A DNA stretch of 61,322 nucleotides from an uncultured Oscillospiraceae bacterium (GCA_934668285.1 CAKUNB010000001.1:1-61322), one strand, 5' to 3'; positions 50,051 through 59,604 are shown, counted from the first letter of the stretch. Notes: generated from the sequence alone by a model not told the origin. Numbers and translations: made by a program.

Positions 50051-51706
50051 TCAGTTCTTCGGGAGGGTTACGGTGATGCGGGTGCCTTTGCCGACCTCGC
50101 TTTGCAGGTCGATTTTGCCGTGATGGAGCTGCACCGCATGCTTGACGATCGACAGACCGAGGCCGGTGCCGCCGGACTTGCGGGAATGGCTCTTGTCCAC
50201 GCGGTAGAACCGCTCAAAGACCCGCGACCGGTGCTCCGGCGGGATGCCGATGCCGGTGTCTGCGACGCAGAGCGTCACATGGTCGCCCGCGTCCGCGATC
50301 TGCACCTCGACGCTGCCGCCGTCCACGTTATAGCGAATGGCGTTGTCGCAGAGGTTGTAGACGATCTCGTACAGCAGCCGCCGCACGCCGTTTATCCGGC
50401 CGTCGTCGCCCGCGACGCTGAGGGAGATGTCCTTGGCCGCCGCCGCATCGCGCAGCGCAATCTGCACGTCCTGCGAGAGCGAATAAAGCGACACCGGCTC
50501 GGTGGGCATCGGCTCGCCCTCGTCGAGCTGGGACAGGCGGATGATGTCCTCGATCAGCGCAACCAGCCGCGCCGCCTCGCTGCGGATGTGCCCGACAAAG
50601 CGGGGCAGATCCTCGGGCTTTACCATGCCGTTTTCAATCAGCTCGGCGCTGCCGATGATGGATTGCAGCGGCGTTTTCAGCTCGTGGGACACGTTGGCCG
50701 AGAATTCCCGACGGCTGCGCTCCGCGTCCGCCTGCTCCGTGATGTCAAAGGTCAGCAGAACCGCGCCCAGCACCTTGCCCTGCGATTCGATGCGGCTGAT
50801 GTCGAGCTGATACTCCCGCCCGTCTCGGTCGGTGCGCAGCTCGCTGTGCCCGTCGTGCAGCGCGGTGTCGATAGCGGCGCTGACGTCGCGGCGGCGCTCA
50901 ATGGTCAGAAAATCCTCGCCGACGCATGTCGTATCCGCGCCGAAGAGCGTCCGCGCGGCGGGGTTGATGCTTAAAATATGGCGGTTTCCGTCGAGCAGCA
51001 CCAGACCCTCGCGCAGATTGTCGGTGATCTGCTGGAACTCGTCCGTTTTCCGCCGCAGTGCGCTGAGCTGGCCGGTGATCTGCTGGTGCTGCTGATGAAT
51101 GCGGCGCAGCAGGGGCGCCAGCTCCTCGTAGGCGTTGTTTTCCAGCGGGTGCTCCAGATCGAGGCGGTTGAGCGGGACGGTGATCTTCTTGGCCATCGCC
51201 GCAGCGAGGAAGACCGAAAGAATCAGCGCCGCAAAGAAGATGAACAGCATCGGTTGGAGCATGCCCAGCCCGAGCGCCGCTACGGACGCGCTGCTGACCG
51301 AGATACGCAGCACCGTGCCGTCGCGCAGGAGTTTTGCCTCGTAGAGCGTCTTTTCCGTCAGCGTATCGGAGGTACGGGTGCTGCTGCCGGTGCCGGTGGC
51401 AAAGGCCTGCTGAATTTCCTCGCGCCCGAGGTGGTTTTCCATGGTCTTCTCGTCGGCGACGGAGTCAAACAGCACTGCGCCGTCCGCGGCGACCCAAGTC
51501 AGGCGGAAGCTGTCCTGCTGCACGTCGCGCAGATAGTCCAGTCCGTACTGCTCCGTGCCGACGGCGGCGAGGGACAGTTCGTCCATGAGCTGCTTGGCCT
51601 GAACGCCGCCGAAGTGGCTGTAGAGCACCAGCGTCGAGACGGCAAAGCTTGCCACCAGCACCAGCGTGACCGCCAGCAGAATGGAGCGCAAAATTTTTCT
51701 TGTCAT
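50051..51706 (-). CDS. phoR: phosphate sensor histidine kinase PhoR
   Basis: 551-aa membrane kinase. Two spans (near residues 8-28 and 150-172) flank an extracytoplasmic sensor; a HAMP-like linker and PAS domain (about 210-320) follow, then the H-box SHELKTPLQSI near 338, N-box NLCDNAIRYN, G1 DTGIGIP, F-box and G2 GTGLGLSI. ATGA overlap with the response-regulator gene. Last gene of the pst-phoU-phoP-phoR operon. Confidence 0.93.
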   Translation of the reverse strand: MTRKILRSILLAVTLVLVASFAVSTLVLYSHFGGVQAKQLMDELSLAAVGTEQYGLDYLRDVQQDSFRLTWVAADGAVLFDSVADEKTMENHLGREEIQQAFATGTGSSTRTSDTLTEKTLYEAKLLRDGTVLRISVSSASVAALGLGMLQPMLFIFFAALILSVFLAAAMAKKITVPLNRLDLEHPLENNAYEELAPLLRRIHQQHQQITGQLSALRRKTDEFQQITDNLREGLVLLDGNRHILSINPAARTLFGADTTCVGEDFLTIERRRDVSAAIDTALHDGHSELRTDRDGREYQLDISRIESQGKVLGAVLLTFDITEQADAERSRREFSANVSHELKTPLQSIIGSAELIENGMVKPEDLPRFVGHIRSEAARLVALIEDIIRLSQLDEGEPMPTEPVSLYSLSQDVQIALRDAAAAKDISLSVAGDDGRINGVRRLLYEIVYNLCDNAIRYNVDGGSVEVQIADAGDHVTLCVADTGIGIPPEHRSRVFERFYRVDKSHSRKSGGTGLGLSIVKHAVQLHHGKIDLQSEVGKGTRITVTLPKN

Positions 51707-52380
51707 TGTCCCGCCTCCAGTCGATAGCCGACCTGCCGCACCGTCTCGATCATCTCGCCGTAGGGGCCGAGCTTGGCGCGGAGGGTCCGGATGTGCATGT
51801 CAACCGTGCGGCTCTCGCCAATGTAGTCGTCGCCCCAGACCTCGCTGTAGAGCCGGTCGCGGGAAAAGACCATGCCGGGGTGCAACAGGAACAGCCGCAG
51901 CAGCTCAAATTCCTTGAATGTCAGGCTGACGCGTTCGCCGTCGACCGTGACCGTCCGCTCGTCGAGATTGACGCTCAGACCGCGCACGGCCAGAATGTGG
52001 CTGACCGCCTTGGGCTTGCAGCGGCGCAGCACGGCCTTCACGCGCGAGACCATCTCCATCATGCCGAAGGGCTTGACGAGATAATCGTCCGCGCCAAGGT
52101 CGAGCGAGTGCACCTTGTCAAATTCCGCGCCCTTGGCCGTGGCCATGATGACGGGAATGTCGCAAAGCTCGGCGGTGTTTTTGATGCGGCGCAGCAGCTC
52201 CACACCGTCCAGGCTGGGCAGCATCACGTCCAGCAGAATCAGCTCCGGCTTTTCCTGCTGCCGCAGCGCCTCCCAGCAGGCGTTGCCGTCCTCGAAGCCC
52301 TCGGCCGGCAGGCCCGTCGAATTGAGCGCATAGACCTCAATATCGCGGATGCCGGCGTCGTCCTCTACGCACCAGATCAT
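51703..52380 (-). CDS. phoP: PhoP/PhoB-type response regulator
   Basis: 225 aa. Receiver domain with acidic pair VEDD near residue 5, phosphoacceptor LLDVML near 50, Thr near 78 in MATAKG and Lys in LVKPFG near 100; C-terminal OmpR-type winged helix (FKEFELLRLFL, SRTVDMHIRTLRAKLG). ATG at 52380 follows GGAGG, overlapping the phoU stop (ATGA). Likely activates the pst promoter under phosphate limitation. Confidence 0.93.
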   Translation of the reverse strand: MIWCVEDDAGIRDIEVYALNSTGLPAEGFEDGNACWEALRQQEKPELILLDVMLPSLDGVELLRRIKNTAELCDIPVIMATAKGAEFDKVHSLDLGADDYLVKPFGMMEMVSRVKAVLRRCKPKAVSHILAVRGLSVNLDERTVTVDGERVSLTFKEFELLRLFLLHPGMVFSRDRLYSEVWGDDYIGESRTVDMHIRTLRAKLGPYGEMIETVRQVGYRLEAGQ

Positions 52381-53039
52381 GGCGTAACCTCCGTCTGTCC
52401 TGATTTGTGAACGCCGGTCACGGAGAAGATGACCCACTCGGCAATGTTGACTGCGTGGTCTCCGATGCGTTCAAAGTATTTCGTAATCATCAAAAGATCG
52501 AGCGCCAGCTCGCCCTCGTCGGGGTGCTCGGTGATGAGCCGGATCAGGCGCTCCTTGGACGCGTCAAAGCAGCGGTCGACAATGTCGTCGTGCGCGACGA
52601 CCGACTGCGCCAGCTTCACGTCCTGCCGGACGAAGGAATCCACGCTGTCGGTCACCATGGCCGTCGCCTCCCGCGCCATATCGCGGATGCGCAGGGCCTC
52701 CGGCGCCGTCCGGCCGTTGAGGCAGGCGACGATTTCCGCAATGTCCTCCGCCTGATCGCCGATGCGCTCCATGTCCGTGACCATTTTCAGCGCGGCGGAA
52801 ATCTGCCGCAGGTCGCGTGCGACCGGCTGCTGCTGCAATAGCAGGCGCAGGCAGAGCGCTTCGATGTCGCGCTCCTTGCGGTCGATCTCGGCGGCAATGG
52901 GCGGGACCTTTTTGGCCAGCGCCGTGTCGCCCGCGCTCAGCGCCTCGATCGCGCTGGCGATGGCGTACTCGCACAGCGCGCCCATCTGGATCATTTCTCT
53001 GTTCAGCGTTTCCAGCTGCTCGTCAAATCTGCTGCGCAT
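52377..53039 (-). CDS. phoU: phosphate transport regulator PhoU
   Basis: 220 aa, two PhoU three-helix repeats. The metal-binding E/D motifs are visible as MVTDMERIGDQAEDIAEI near residue 86 and MITKYFERIGDHAVNIAEW near 186. It transmits the PstB state to PhoR and prevents uncontrolled uptake. ATG at 53039, one base beyond the pstB stop, with GGAAGG upstream; a TTG nine bases earlier is less likely. Confidence 0.95.
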   Translation of the reverse strand: MRSRFDEQLETLNREMIQMGALCEYAIASAIEALSAGDTALAKKVPPIAAEIDRKERDIEALCLRLLLQQQPVARDLRQISAALKMVTDMERIGDQAEDIAEIVACLNGRTAPEALRIRDMAREATAMVTDSVDSFVRQDVKLAQSVVAHDDIVDRCFDASKERLIRLITEHPDEGELALDLLMITKYFERIGDHAVNIAEWVIFSVTGVHKSGQTEVTP

Positions 53040-53040
53040 A

Positions 53041-53796
53041 TCAACCAAACCTTCCCGTAATGTAATCCTCGGTGCGTTTATCGCTCGGCTGGGAGAAGAT
53101 CTTCTCCGTCGTGTCGGCCTCGACCAGCTCGCCGAGCAGGAAAAACGCCGTGTTGTCAGAAATTCGGACGGCCTGCTGCATATTGTGCGTCACAATGATT
53201 ATAGTATATTTCTCCTTCAGTTGCAACGCCAGTTCTTCGATTTTCGACGTGGAAATCGGGTCGAGGGCGCTTGTCGGCTCGTCCATGAGCAGCACCTTCG
53301 GCTCGACGGCCAGCGCGCGGGCGATGCACAGCCGCTGCTGCTGGCCACCGGAGAGGCCGAGGGCATTTTTCTTCAGCCGGTCGCGCACCTCGTCCCAGAT
53401 GGCGGCGGCGCGGAGCGAGCGCTCCACGATCTCGTCCAGCATCGCGCGGCTGCGGATCCCATGCGTCCGCGGGCCGTAGGCGATGTTATCGTAAATGCTC
53501 ATCGGGAAGGGCGTGGGCTTCTGAAAGACCATGCCGACCTCCTTGCGCAGCTCGTTGACGTCTACGGCGGGGTCGAAAATGTTCTTGCCGTCGTAGGTCA
53601 CCTCGCCGGTGATCTTCACGCCCGGAATCAGATCGTTCATGCGGTTGAGCGTTTTCAGGAATGTCGATTTGCCGCAGCCCGACGGGCCGATGAGCGCGGT
53701 GATGCGGTTTTCGGGAATATCGATGTTAATATTTTTCAGCGCCTGTGTCGCACTGTACCAGAGACACAGCTCGCGGGTTGTCATGATTGCGCTCAT
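53041..53796 (-). CDS. pstB: phosphate ABC transporter ATP-binding protein
   Basis: 251 aa. Walker [20 protein letters not shown] near residue 33, the PstB-specific NDLIPG, signature [15 protein letters not shown] near 149, Walker [14 protein letters not shown] near 170, and the switch His in [13 protein letters not shown] overlap with pstA. Confidence 0.97.
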   Translation of the reverse strand: MSAIMTTRELCLWYSATQALKNINIDIPENRITALIGPSGCGKSTFLKTLNRMNDLIPGVKITGEVTYDGKNIFDPAVDVNELRKEVGMVFQKPTPFPMSIYDNIAYGPRTHGIRSRAMLDEIVERSLRAAAIWDEVRDRLKKNALGLSGGQQQRLCIARALAVEPKVLLMDEPTSALDPISTSKIEELALQLKEKYTIIIVTHNMQQAVRISDNTAFFLLGELVEADTTEKIFSQPSDKRTEDYITGRFG

Positions 53797-54650
53797 TGTG
53801 CTCGCCTCTTTTCAAAGAACTTTTTCACCATGGCGGCGGCAAGGTCGATGGCGATCGTCAGCAGCATCAGAATGGCCGCAATGGCGAAGGCCACGCCGAA
53901 CTCGCCCTCCTCCTTGGCATAGACGTAAAGGGCAACGGTCAGGGTCGCGCCGGGGGAAACCAGTCCCTCGATCACGCCGTTGAGCGTGTGGGCAAAGCCT
54001 GCGGTGAACAGCAGCGCCGCCGATTCGCCCAGAATCCGGCCTGCCGAAAGGATACAGCCGGTGATCACGCCGTCCACGCAGCCGGGCAGCACGACCGTCC
54101 GGATCACGCGCCAGCGCCCTGCACCCAGACCGAACGCGCCGTCGCGGTACGACTGCGGCACGGTTTTCAGGCTCTCCTGCGTCGTGCGCAGGATGGTCGG
54201 CAGATTCATGATGACCAGCGTCAGCGCACCGGCCAGCAGCGATTTTTTCATGCCGAGGAACTGGCAGAAAAACAGCATACCGACCAGACCGTAGATGATC
54301 GACGGGATGCCGGAGAGCGTTTCGGCGGCGTATTCGATGATGCCAACGAGGCGCTTGTTCTGCGCGTATTCCGTCAGGTAGATCGCCGCGCCCACGCCGA
54401 GCGGCAGGACGATCAGAAGGCTGGCCACAAGGATGTATACCGTGTTCACGATGTCCGGCAGGATGCCGATCTTGTCGGACAGGTAGCTCGGCGAGGTGCT
54501 TAAAAGCTCCCACGAAAGCTCCGGCAGCCCCTTGCCGAGGACATAGACGATCAAAAACAGGACCAATGCGGCGGAGAAGCCGGTTGCCACAAGCATCAAT
54601 GCCCGCAAAATGGCAATGTGAACGCGGCGGCGTTTGCTGATGTGCTGCAT
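53793..54650 (-). CDS. pstA: phosphate ABC transporter permease PstA
   Basis: 285 aa with six spans; the EAA loop [19 protein letters not shown] near residue 182 and [11 protein letters not shown] near 221 identify the permease. Pairs with PstC in the membrane. One base from pstC and ATGA with pstB. Confidence 0.95.
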   Translation of the reverse strand: MQHISKRRRVHIAILRALMLVATGFSAALVLFLIVYVLGKGLPELSWELLSTSPSYLSDKIGILPDIVNTVYILVASLLIVLPLGVGAAIYLTEYAQNKRLVGIIEYAAETLSGIPSIIYGLVGMLFFCQFLGMKKSLLAGALTLVIMNLPTILRTTQESLKTVPQSYRDGAFGLGAGRWRVIRTVVLPGCVDGVITGCILSAGRILGESAALLFTAGFAHTLNGVIEGLVSPGATLTVALYVYAKEEGEFGVAFAIAAILMLLTIAIDLAAAMVKKFFEKRRAQ

Positions 54651-54651
54651 G

Positions 54652-55518
54652 TCAGCCCCTCCTTTCCCGCTTGAGGAAGAAATTCAGTGTCGCGTTGATG
54701 AGCATGATGGACAGGAACAGCACCAGCGCGATGGAAAACAGCGCCTGCTGCTGCAGGCCCGAGGAATAGGACATTTCGCTTGCCACGGCGGTGGTCAGGA
54801 AGCGGACGCTCTGGAACAGCGACGGCATATTCGGCACGTTGCCGGAGACCATCATGACCGCCATGGCCTCGCCGATGGCCCGCCCGACGCCCAGCACGAC
54901 TGCCGCCGCGATGCCGCTTTTGGCCGCCGGAACGGTCACGCGGAAGTACGTTTCGACCGGCGTTGCGCCGAGAGCAAGGGACGCGTCCTCATATTCCTTC
55001 GGAACCGCGTCCAGCGCGCTCATGGAAACCTTGATGATCGACGGCAGGATCATGATGGAAAGAACAATGATCGCCGCCAGCAGGCTTGCGCCGTCGGGAA
55101 CGTTGAAAAGCTTCCGGATACCCGGTACCAGCACCAGCATACCCACAAGACCGTAGACGACCGAGGGAATGCCCGCCAGCAGGCTCGTCGCCGTCTGCAT
55201 GACCGCCCGGACCTTCGGCCGTGCGACCTTGGACAGGTACACGGCGGTCAGAAAGCCGACGGGAACGCCGAGGGCGATTGCCCCCGCCGTTCCGTAGACC
55301 GAGGTCAGCAGGAAGGGAAGAATTCCGAACGAGGGCGGATTTGCCGTCGATGCCCATACCGTTCCGAACAGGAAGTCCGTCAGCCCGATGCGGCGCAGCG
55401 CGGGCAGACCGGCGATCACAAGATACACCGTGATGAGCAGGACGAAGCCCACCGTCACAAGACCCAGCAGCAGGAAGCCGCCGTGGATGAGCGCCTCGAT
55501 ACGCCGCTTTTTCTTCAT
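54652..55518 (-). CDS. pstC: phosphate ABC transporter permease PstC
   Basis: 288 aa, six spans; GATPVETYFRVTVPAAKSGI near residue 188 is the EAA loop, and AIGEAMAVMMVSGN follows. Starts 25 bases after pstS, behind GGAGG. Confidence 0.95.
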   Translation of the reverse strand: MKKKRRIEALIHGGFLLLGLVTVGFVLLITVYLVIAGLPALRRIGLTDFLFGTVWASTANPPSFGILPFLLTSVYGTAGAIALGVPVGFLTAVYLSKVARPKVRAVMQTATSLLAGIPSVVYGLVGMLVLVPGIRKLFNVPDGASLLAAIIVLSIMILPSIIKVSMSALDAVPKEYEDASLALGATPVETYFRVTVPAAKSGIAAAVVLGVGRAIGEAMAVMMVSGNVPNMPSLFQSVRFLTTAVASEMSYSSGLQQQALFSIALVLFLSIMLINATLNFFLKRERRG

Positions 55519-55543
55519 AGCCTGCCTACCTCCGCGCGTTTGC

Positions 55544-56347
55544 TTAGTTTACGGGGACTGCACCGGCGGCGGAGATGACGGATGCGGCATCGGCCGAGGT
55601 GATGTAGTCGAAGAACTTCTGTGCGCTGTCCGAGAGCTTGGTGCCCTGCTTCGTCACGAGGACGAACGGACGCTGGATGATGTAGCTGCCGTCCTTGACG
55701 GTGTCCTCCGTCGGGGTCACGCCGCCAACCTTCAGAGCCTTGACGTTGTCCTTGATGGCCGCGAGGGAGGCGTAGCCGATGGCGTCGGGGTTGCCCGCAA
55801 CGGTGGTGATGACGTCGCCCGTGGAGGTCAGCTCCTGACGATATTTGCAGGTGCCGTCGGTGCCGGTGATGGACTCGAAGCCGTCGCGTGTGCCGCTGCC
55901 GGCCTCACGGCCGATCAGAACGATCTCCGCGTCGTTGCCGCCGACATCCTTCCAGTTGGTGATCTCGCCGGTGTAGATCTTCGCAATGGTGTCCTTGTCG
56001 AGGTCCTCGACGGGGTTTTCGGGGTTGACGATGATGGCAATGCCGTCGAGCGCGAGGACGGTCTGCTCCAGACCCTCGGACGTTTCTTCGTCCTTCAGGT
56101 TACGGCTGGAAAGGCCGATGTCGCAGGTGCCGGCGAGAACTGCCTTGATGCCGCTGCCGGAGCCGGTGGGGTTGTAGGAAAATGCGATGCCGGTGTCGTT
56201 TGTAAAGGCCTCGCCCAGAGCGCCGATGACCTTTTCCATCGAGGTCGAGCCGTCGGTCGTTACGCCGCTTGCGCTGCCGCAGCCTGCGAACAGAACGCCC
56301 ACAAGGGCAACTGCCAGAATGATTGCTGTAATTTTCTTGAGTTTCAT
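55544..56347 (-). CDS. pstS: phosphate-binding lipoprotein PstS
   Basis: 267 aa. Signal with lipobox LVGVLFAGC (Cys near residue 23), then GVTTDGSTSMEKVIGAL, the phosphate-loop NPTGSGSGIKAV near 60, and IGREAGSGTRDGFESI near 148, all PstS hallmarks. Captures phosphate outside the cell for PstCAB. ATG at 56347 follows AAGGAG; first gene of the operon. Confidence 0.96.
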   Translation of the reverse strand: MKLKKITAIILAVALVGVLFAGCGSASGVTTDGSTSMEKVIGALGEAFTNDTGIAFSYNPTGSGSGIKAVLAGTCDIGLSSRNLKDEETSEGLEQTVLALDGIAIIVNPENPVEDLDKDTIAKIYTGEITNWKDVGGNDAEIVLIGREAGSGTRDGFESITGTDGTCKYRQELTSTGDVITTVAGNPDAIGYASLAAIKDNVKALKVGGVTPTEDTVKDGSYIIQRPFVLVTKQGTKLSDSAQKFFDYITSADAASVISAAGAVPVN

Positions 56348-56414
56348 AATTTCTCCTTCTTTCCGGCCGCATGCGCTGCGGCCAATTTGTTTTGTATCTC
56401 TCAGGTACGCCCTC

Positions 56415-56468
56415 ATTCTAGGCCGCCATTGTAAAGCCCGAAAGACCGAAAATGTAAAATTGACGTCA
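56415..56468 (-). promoter_or_regulatory. pst operon control region with candidate Pho boxes
   Basis: On the minus strand TAGAAT (56415-56420) is a plausible -10 with a poor -35, as expected for an activated promoter. Two TTTACA motifs (56430-56435, 56453-56458) are 23 bases apart, near two helical turns, and could be PhoP repeats. The palindrome TGACGTCA lies just beyond (56461-56468). Confidence 0.45.
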
Positions 56469-56564
56469 AATTATCGCCGCCGCTGCCTTGACAACGCGCC
56501 GGAAGTCTGCTGCTATATGACCAAAAGAGTAAATCCGGTCATAAAATTCAAGGAGGTGTGCGCC

Positions 56565-57149
56565 GTGGCATTTACGGAGGAACAAAACGAGACGATCCGA
56601 AGGGATCTGGTGCAGGAGGCCCGCCGCTGCGGTGCGAGCATCGGCATGCGCAAGACCTCCGTGGAGCAGCTGGTCGACGCCGTCGGCATTTCCAAAGGCT
56701 CGTTCTATAAATTCTTCGAGTCCAAGGAGCTGCTGTTTCTCGCCGTGCTCGAGGACATCCACGCCGAGTGCTTTGCCATTGCGCAGACGTCCTTGGAGGG
56801 CAACGCGGCGCTGCCGCCCGCAGAGCGCGCCACGGAGGCGATTCTCACCGCCTGCCGCTGGCTGTCCGAGACGCGGGCGCTGGTGTTTATCGAAAATGAC
56901 GCGGAGTTTCTGCTGCACCGCCTCCCGAGCGAGGTCAAGGCAGCGCACTACCACGACGACGAGGTGCACATCCGCGCGCTGCTGGAGGGCAGCGGCCTGC
57001 AGCCCAAGGGCGGCACACCGCTGGCCGCCGCAGCCATCCGCGGCCTGATTCTGACCGTCTCCCACCAGGAGCAGATCGGCGAAGCCTACCCCCAAGTCCT
57101 GCGCCTCCTAGTCTGCGGCGCATGCAGGGAGCTTTTTCATGATGAATGA
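56565..57149 (+). CDS. TetR/AcrR family regulator
   Basis: 194 aa. N-terminal helix-turn-helix: TSVEQLVDAVGISKGSFYKF then FESKELLFLAVLE. The C-terminal ligand domain shows no assignable family. GTG start at 56565 behind AAGGAGG. It probably regulates neighbouring transport genes (ZIP transporter, ABC exporter remnant). Confidence 0.88.
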   Translation: MAFTEEQNETIRRDLVQEARRCGASIGMRKTSVEQLVDAVGISKGSFYKFFESKELLFLAVLEDIHAECFAIAQTSLEGNAALPPAERATEAILTACRWLSETRALVFIENDAEFLLHRLPSEVKAAHYHDDEVHIRALLEGSGLQPKGGTPLAAAAIRGLILTVSHQEQIGEAYPQVLRLLVCGACRELFHDE

Positions 57150-57171
57150 GGAATGAGGAATGATGAATTAT

Positions 57172-57210
57172 GGTGTGCCTGACGGCTCGGATTAAAATCT
57201 GCTGCGGCGG
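57172..57210. repeat. GCAGCGG..TTTTTAATCTGTGCCG family, inverted diverged copy
   Basis: GGTGTGCC, GGATTAAAATCTGC and TGCGGCGG read as the reverse complement of the blocks at 6217 and 16671. It follows a run of GAATGAG units (57144-57170) after the TetR gene. The whole gap to 57421 is made of repeats. Confidence 0.5.
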
Positions 57211-57228
57211 GAAAGGGACGAGGGTTAC

Positions 57229-57319
57229 GGATTGCCGCGTCGCTGCGCTCCGACCGGCAAGCGGAGTGCCCGCATCCGTAAGGCGGCAAGCCGCCAACGG
57301 CTGCGACATCGCAATGACA
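57229..57319. repeat. TGTCATTGCGATG repeat, inverted copy
   Basis: Reverse complement of the left part of the element at 60365: shared blocks include TGTCATTGCGATGTCGCAGC, GCGGGCACTCCGC, GGTCGGAGCG and ACGCGGCAATC. About 90 bases. Confidence 0.7.
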
Positions 57320-57342
57320 AGAACGGAAGCATGCCCCAAATT

Positions 57343-57386
57343 TGTCATTGCGAGGCCCTGAAAGGGCCGTGGCAATCTCGTGCAGG
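57343..57386. repeat. TGTCATTGCGAGG repeat, single end
   Basis: TGTCATTGCGAGG, small palindrome GCCCTGAAAGGGC, then GGCAATCTCGTGCAGG. Lies head to head with the copy at 57229. Confidence 0.7.
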
Positions 57387-57421
57387 CACGATCGATTTTG
57401 ATGTATGCCATCGAGCAATAA

Positions 57422-57500
57422 TGCTAACAAACCAATCCCCAACAAATTCAGCCGCGGAGCTGCGGCTTTTCTTGGGGGTTATAGTTAGCAGCGACTAACT
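57422..57500 (+). promoter_or_regulatory. candidate switchable leader / metalloregulator operator before the ZIP transporter
   Basis: A nested hairpin can form: TGCTAAC (from 57422) with GTTAGCA (57484-57490), CCCCAA with TTGGGG, and AGCCGC with GCGGCT (57450-57467), the last followed by TTTTC. Alternatively AGTTAG (57483-57488) pairs with CTAACT (57495-57500), competing for the same bases; this inverted repeat also resembles DtxR/MntR-type operators. No known riboswitch motif is recognised. Confidence 0.4.
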
Positions 57501-57563
57501 TGCGGCCGGACAAACCGCATTTCAACCGGTCAACAGAAAAATCAAACAAAGGCGGTGAAGCAA

Positions 57564-58340
57564 ATGGAGGCCTTTCTGGGAATCCTGATTCCCTTTGCGG
57601 GAACGACGCTCGGGGCGGCGTGTGTGTTTTTTATGAAAAAATCGCTGAACGATCTGGTGCAGCGCTCGCTTGCGGGCTTTGCCGCCGGTGTGATGGTGGC
57701 CGCCTCGATCTGGAGCCTGCTGATCCCCGCCATGGAGCAGTCCGCGGCGCTGGGGCGGCTGTCGTTCCTTCCGGCGTTTCTCGGCTTCTGGCTCGGCGTG
57801 CTGTTTCTGCTGGCGCTGGATCGCCTGATTCCGCATCTGCATCTCGGCAGCGAGCAGGCCGAGGGCCGCAAAAGTAACCTCAGCCGCACGGCCATGATGG
57901 TGCTGGCGGTCACGCTGCACAATATCCCCGAGGGCATGGCCGTCGGCGTGATGTACGCGGGCTTTCTCTCTGAGAGTGCCGAAATCACGGCGGCGGGCGC
58001 GCTGGCGCTGTCGCTCGGCATTGCGATTCAGAATTTCCCCGAGGGGGCGATCATCTCGCTGCCGCTCCGCGCCGAGGGGGAGGGGAAGGGCAGAGCCTTC
58101 CTCGGCGGCGTGCTCTCCGGCGTGGTGGAGCCGGCCGGCGCGGTGCTGACGCTCCTTTTTGCGCGGCATGTGATACCGGCGCTGCCGTATCTTCTCAGCT
58201 TCGCCGCCGGCGCCATGCTCTACGTTGTGGTGGAGGAGCTGATTCCCGAAATGTCGCAGGGGCGGCACTCCAATCTCGGAACGATTTTCTTTGCGGTCGG
58301 CTTCAGCCTGATGCTGGCGCTGGACGTTGCGCTTGGTTAA
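57564..58340 (+). CDS. ZIP family metal transporter
   Basis: 258 aa, eight spans. The ZIP signature in TM4 and TM5 is clear: VTLHNIPEGMAVGV near residue 118 and AIQNFPEGAIISLPL near 154, the binuclear metal site. Takes up zinc, iron or manganese; specificity is unknown. The ATG at 57564 lies at a good distance from AAAGGCGGTG; a GTG at 57555 lies inside that site. Confidence 0.92.
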   Translation: MEAFLGILIPFAGTTLGAACVFFMKKSLNDLVQRSLAGFAAGVMVAASIWSLLIPAMEQSAALGRLSFLPAFLGFWLGVLFLLALDRLIPHLHLGSEQAEGRKSNLSRTAMMVLAVTLHNIPEGMAVGVMYAGFLSESAEITAAGALALSLGIAIQNFPEGAIISLPLRAEGEGKGRAFLGGVLSGVVEPAGAVLTLLFARHVIPALPYLLSFAAGAMLYVVVEELIPEMSQGRHSNLGTIFFAVGFSLMLALDVALG

Positions 58341-58355
58341 GAAAGGAAGGAAACC

Positions 58356-59195
58356 ATGAAGTACAAAATTGAAAAGAACACGGTGCAGGAGACGCTGATC
58401 ATCCCGCTCTACGCGCGCAAGGTGTGTTCGGAGCTGTACCCGAGCCTCTACCGCGACGAGACGGCGATTCGGCTGCTCGGGCAGATCGACTACGACTTTT
58501 CCGAGGCAGAAAAGAACTCCCGCAGCCTGATGCAGCGCTTCGGCTCGCTGGAGGTCGCCATGCGGCAGAACGACCTCGCCTATGAGGTGCAGGCGTATCT
58601 GCACAAGTACCCCAACGCGGCGGTGGTCAATCTGGGCTGCGGGCTGGACGACACCGGACGGCGCTGCGACAACGGGAGCTGCAAGCTCTATAATCTCGAC
58701 TTTCCCGACGTGATCGCGGTACGAAATGAGCTGTTGCCCGCCGGAGAACGGGAGGAAAATCTCCCCTGCGACCTGAATGACCCCGCGTGGTGCAGCAAAA
58801 TCGACGCCTCGGGCGGCGCGATCTTCTTTGCCTCCGGCGTGTTTTACTACTTCCTGACCGAGCAGGTCAAGGCGCTGGTGCAGCGCATGACGGCGGCCTT
58901 CCCCTGCGGCGCGCTGGTCTTCGACGCCGCGAACCGCACGGCGGTGAAGATGATTGCCAAAACGTGGCTCAAGAGCGCGAAGATCAAGGACGTCGGCGCG
59001 TATTTTGCCGTGTCGGACGCCAAAAAGGAGCTTTCCCCGTGGGACAGCCGCCTGCGGGTGTCCAGCCGGGGCTATATGCTGGGCTACAACGACCTGAAGG
59101 ACCCGTCCGTCAGCGGCTTTTTCCGCTTCCTCGCAAGGCTCGGCGACGGCAGGATGAAAATGCAGATCGTCAAGCTCGAATGGGGAAATCCATAA
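58356..59195 (+). CDS. class I SAM-dependent methyltransferase (LCM/Tcmp type)
   Basis: 279 aa. SAM-binding motif I is AAVVNLGCGLDDTGRR near residue 88, followed by NLDFPDVIAVRNELLP near 113, the leucine carboxyl methyltransferase superfamily pattern found in polyketide O-methyltransferases. Substrate unknown. GGAAGG precedes the ATG; 15 bases from the ZIP gene and 19 from the ABC remnant. Confidence 0.87.
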   Translation: MKYKIEKNTVQETLIIPLYARKVCSELYPSLYRDETAIRLLGQIDYDFSEAEKNSRSLMQRFGSLEVAMRQNDLAYEVQAYLHKYPNAAVVNLGCGLDDTGRRCDNGSCKLYNLDFPDVIAVRNELLPAGEREENLPCDLNDPAWCSKIDASGGAIFFASGVFYYFLTEQVKALVQRMTAAFPCGALVFDAANRTAVKMIAKTWLKSAKIKDVGAYFAVSDAKKELSPWDSRLRVSSRGYMLGYNDLKDPSVSGFFRFLARLGDGRMKMQIVKLEWGNP

Positions 59196-59214
59196 CGAAA
59201 AAGGAGAAATTTTC

Positions 59215-59604
59215 GTGAAAAAGAAATCAGACCTGTCACGCCTGATGGGCTACGCGGGGCGGCACCGGTACCTGACCTACGCCTCGTGGGCGCTGTCAGC
59301 CGTCAGCGCGCTGCTGGCGCTGGTGCCGTTTGTGTACATCTGGCGGATTTTGCAGGAGGTGCTGAACGCTGCGCCGGACTATTCCAAGGCGGTCAGCATC
59401 CCGCACTACGGCTGGATGGCGGTGCTGTTCGCCGTGCTGGCCTATCTCGTCTACGTCGCGTCGCTGCTGTGCTCGCACCTGTCGGCCTTCCGCGTGGCGA
59501 CGAACCTGCGGCTGGCGGTGACGGAGCATGAACGAGATTCTCGACTATCCCATCCAGACCGGCAGCGAGCAGCTGACCAACGAGGGCTGCGACATTGTGT
59601 TTGA
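59215..59604 (+). pseudogene. ABC exporter, N-terminal membrane fragment
   Basis: A GTG start after AAAAAGGAG gives an intact N terminus of a half-size ABC exporter: LSRLMGYAGRHRYLTYASWA, two spans and SHLSAFRVATNLRLAVTE, about 104 residues. After that (near 59525) the frame jumps directly to sequence belonging at the end of the membrane domain (MNEILDYP), in another frame. About 220 residues holding the remaining spans are missing, and the ORF then runs 25 out-of-frame residues to a stop. Confidence 0.8.
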
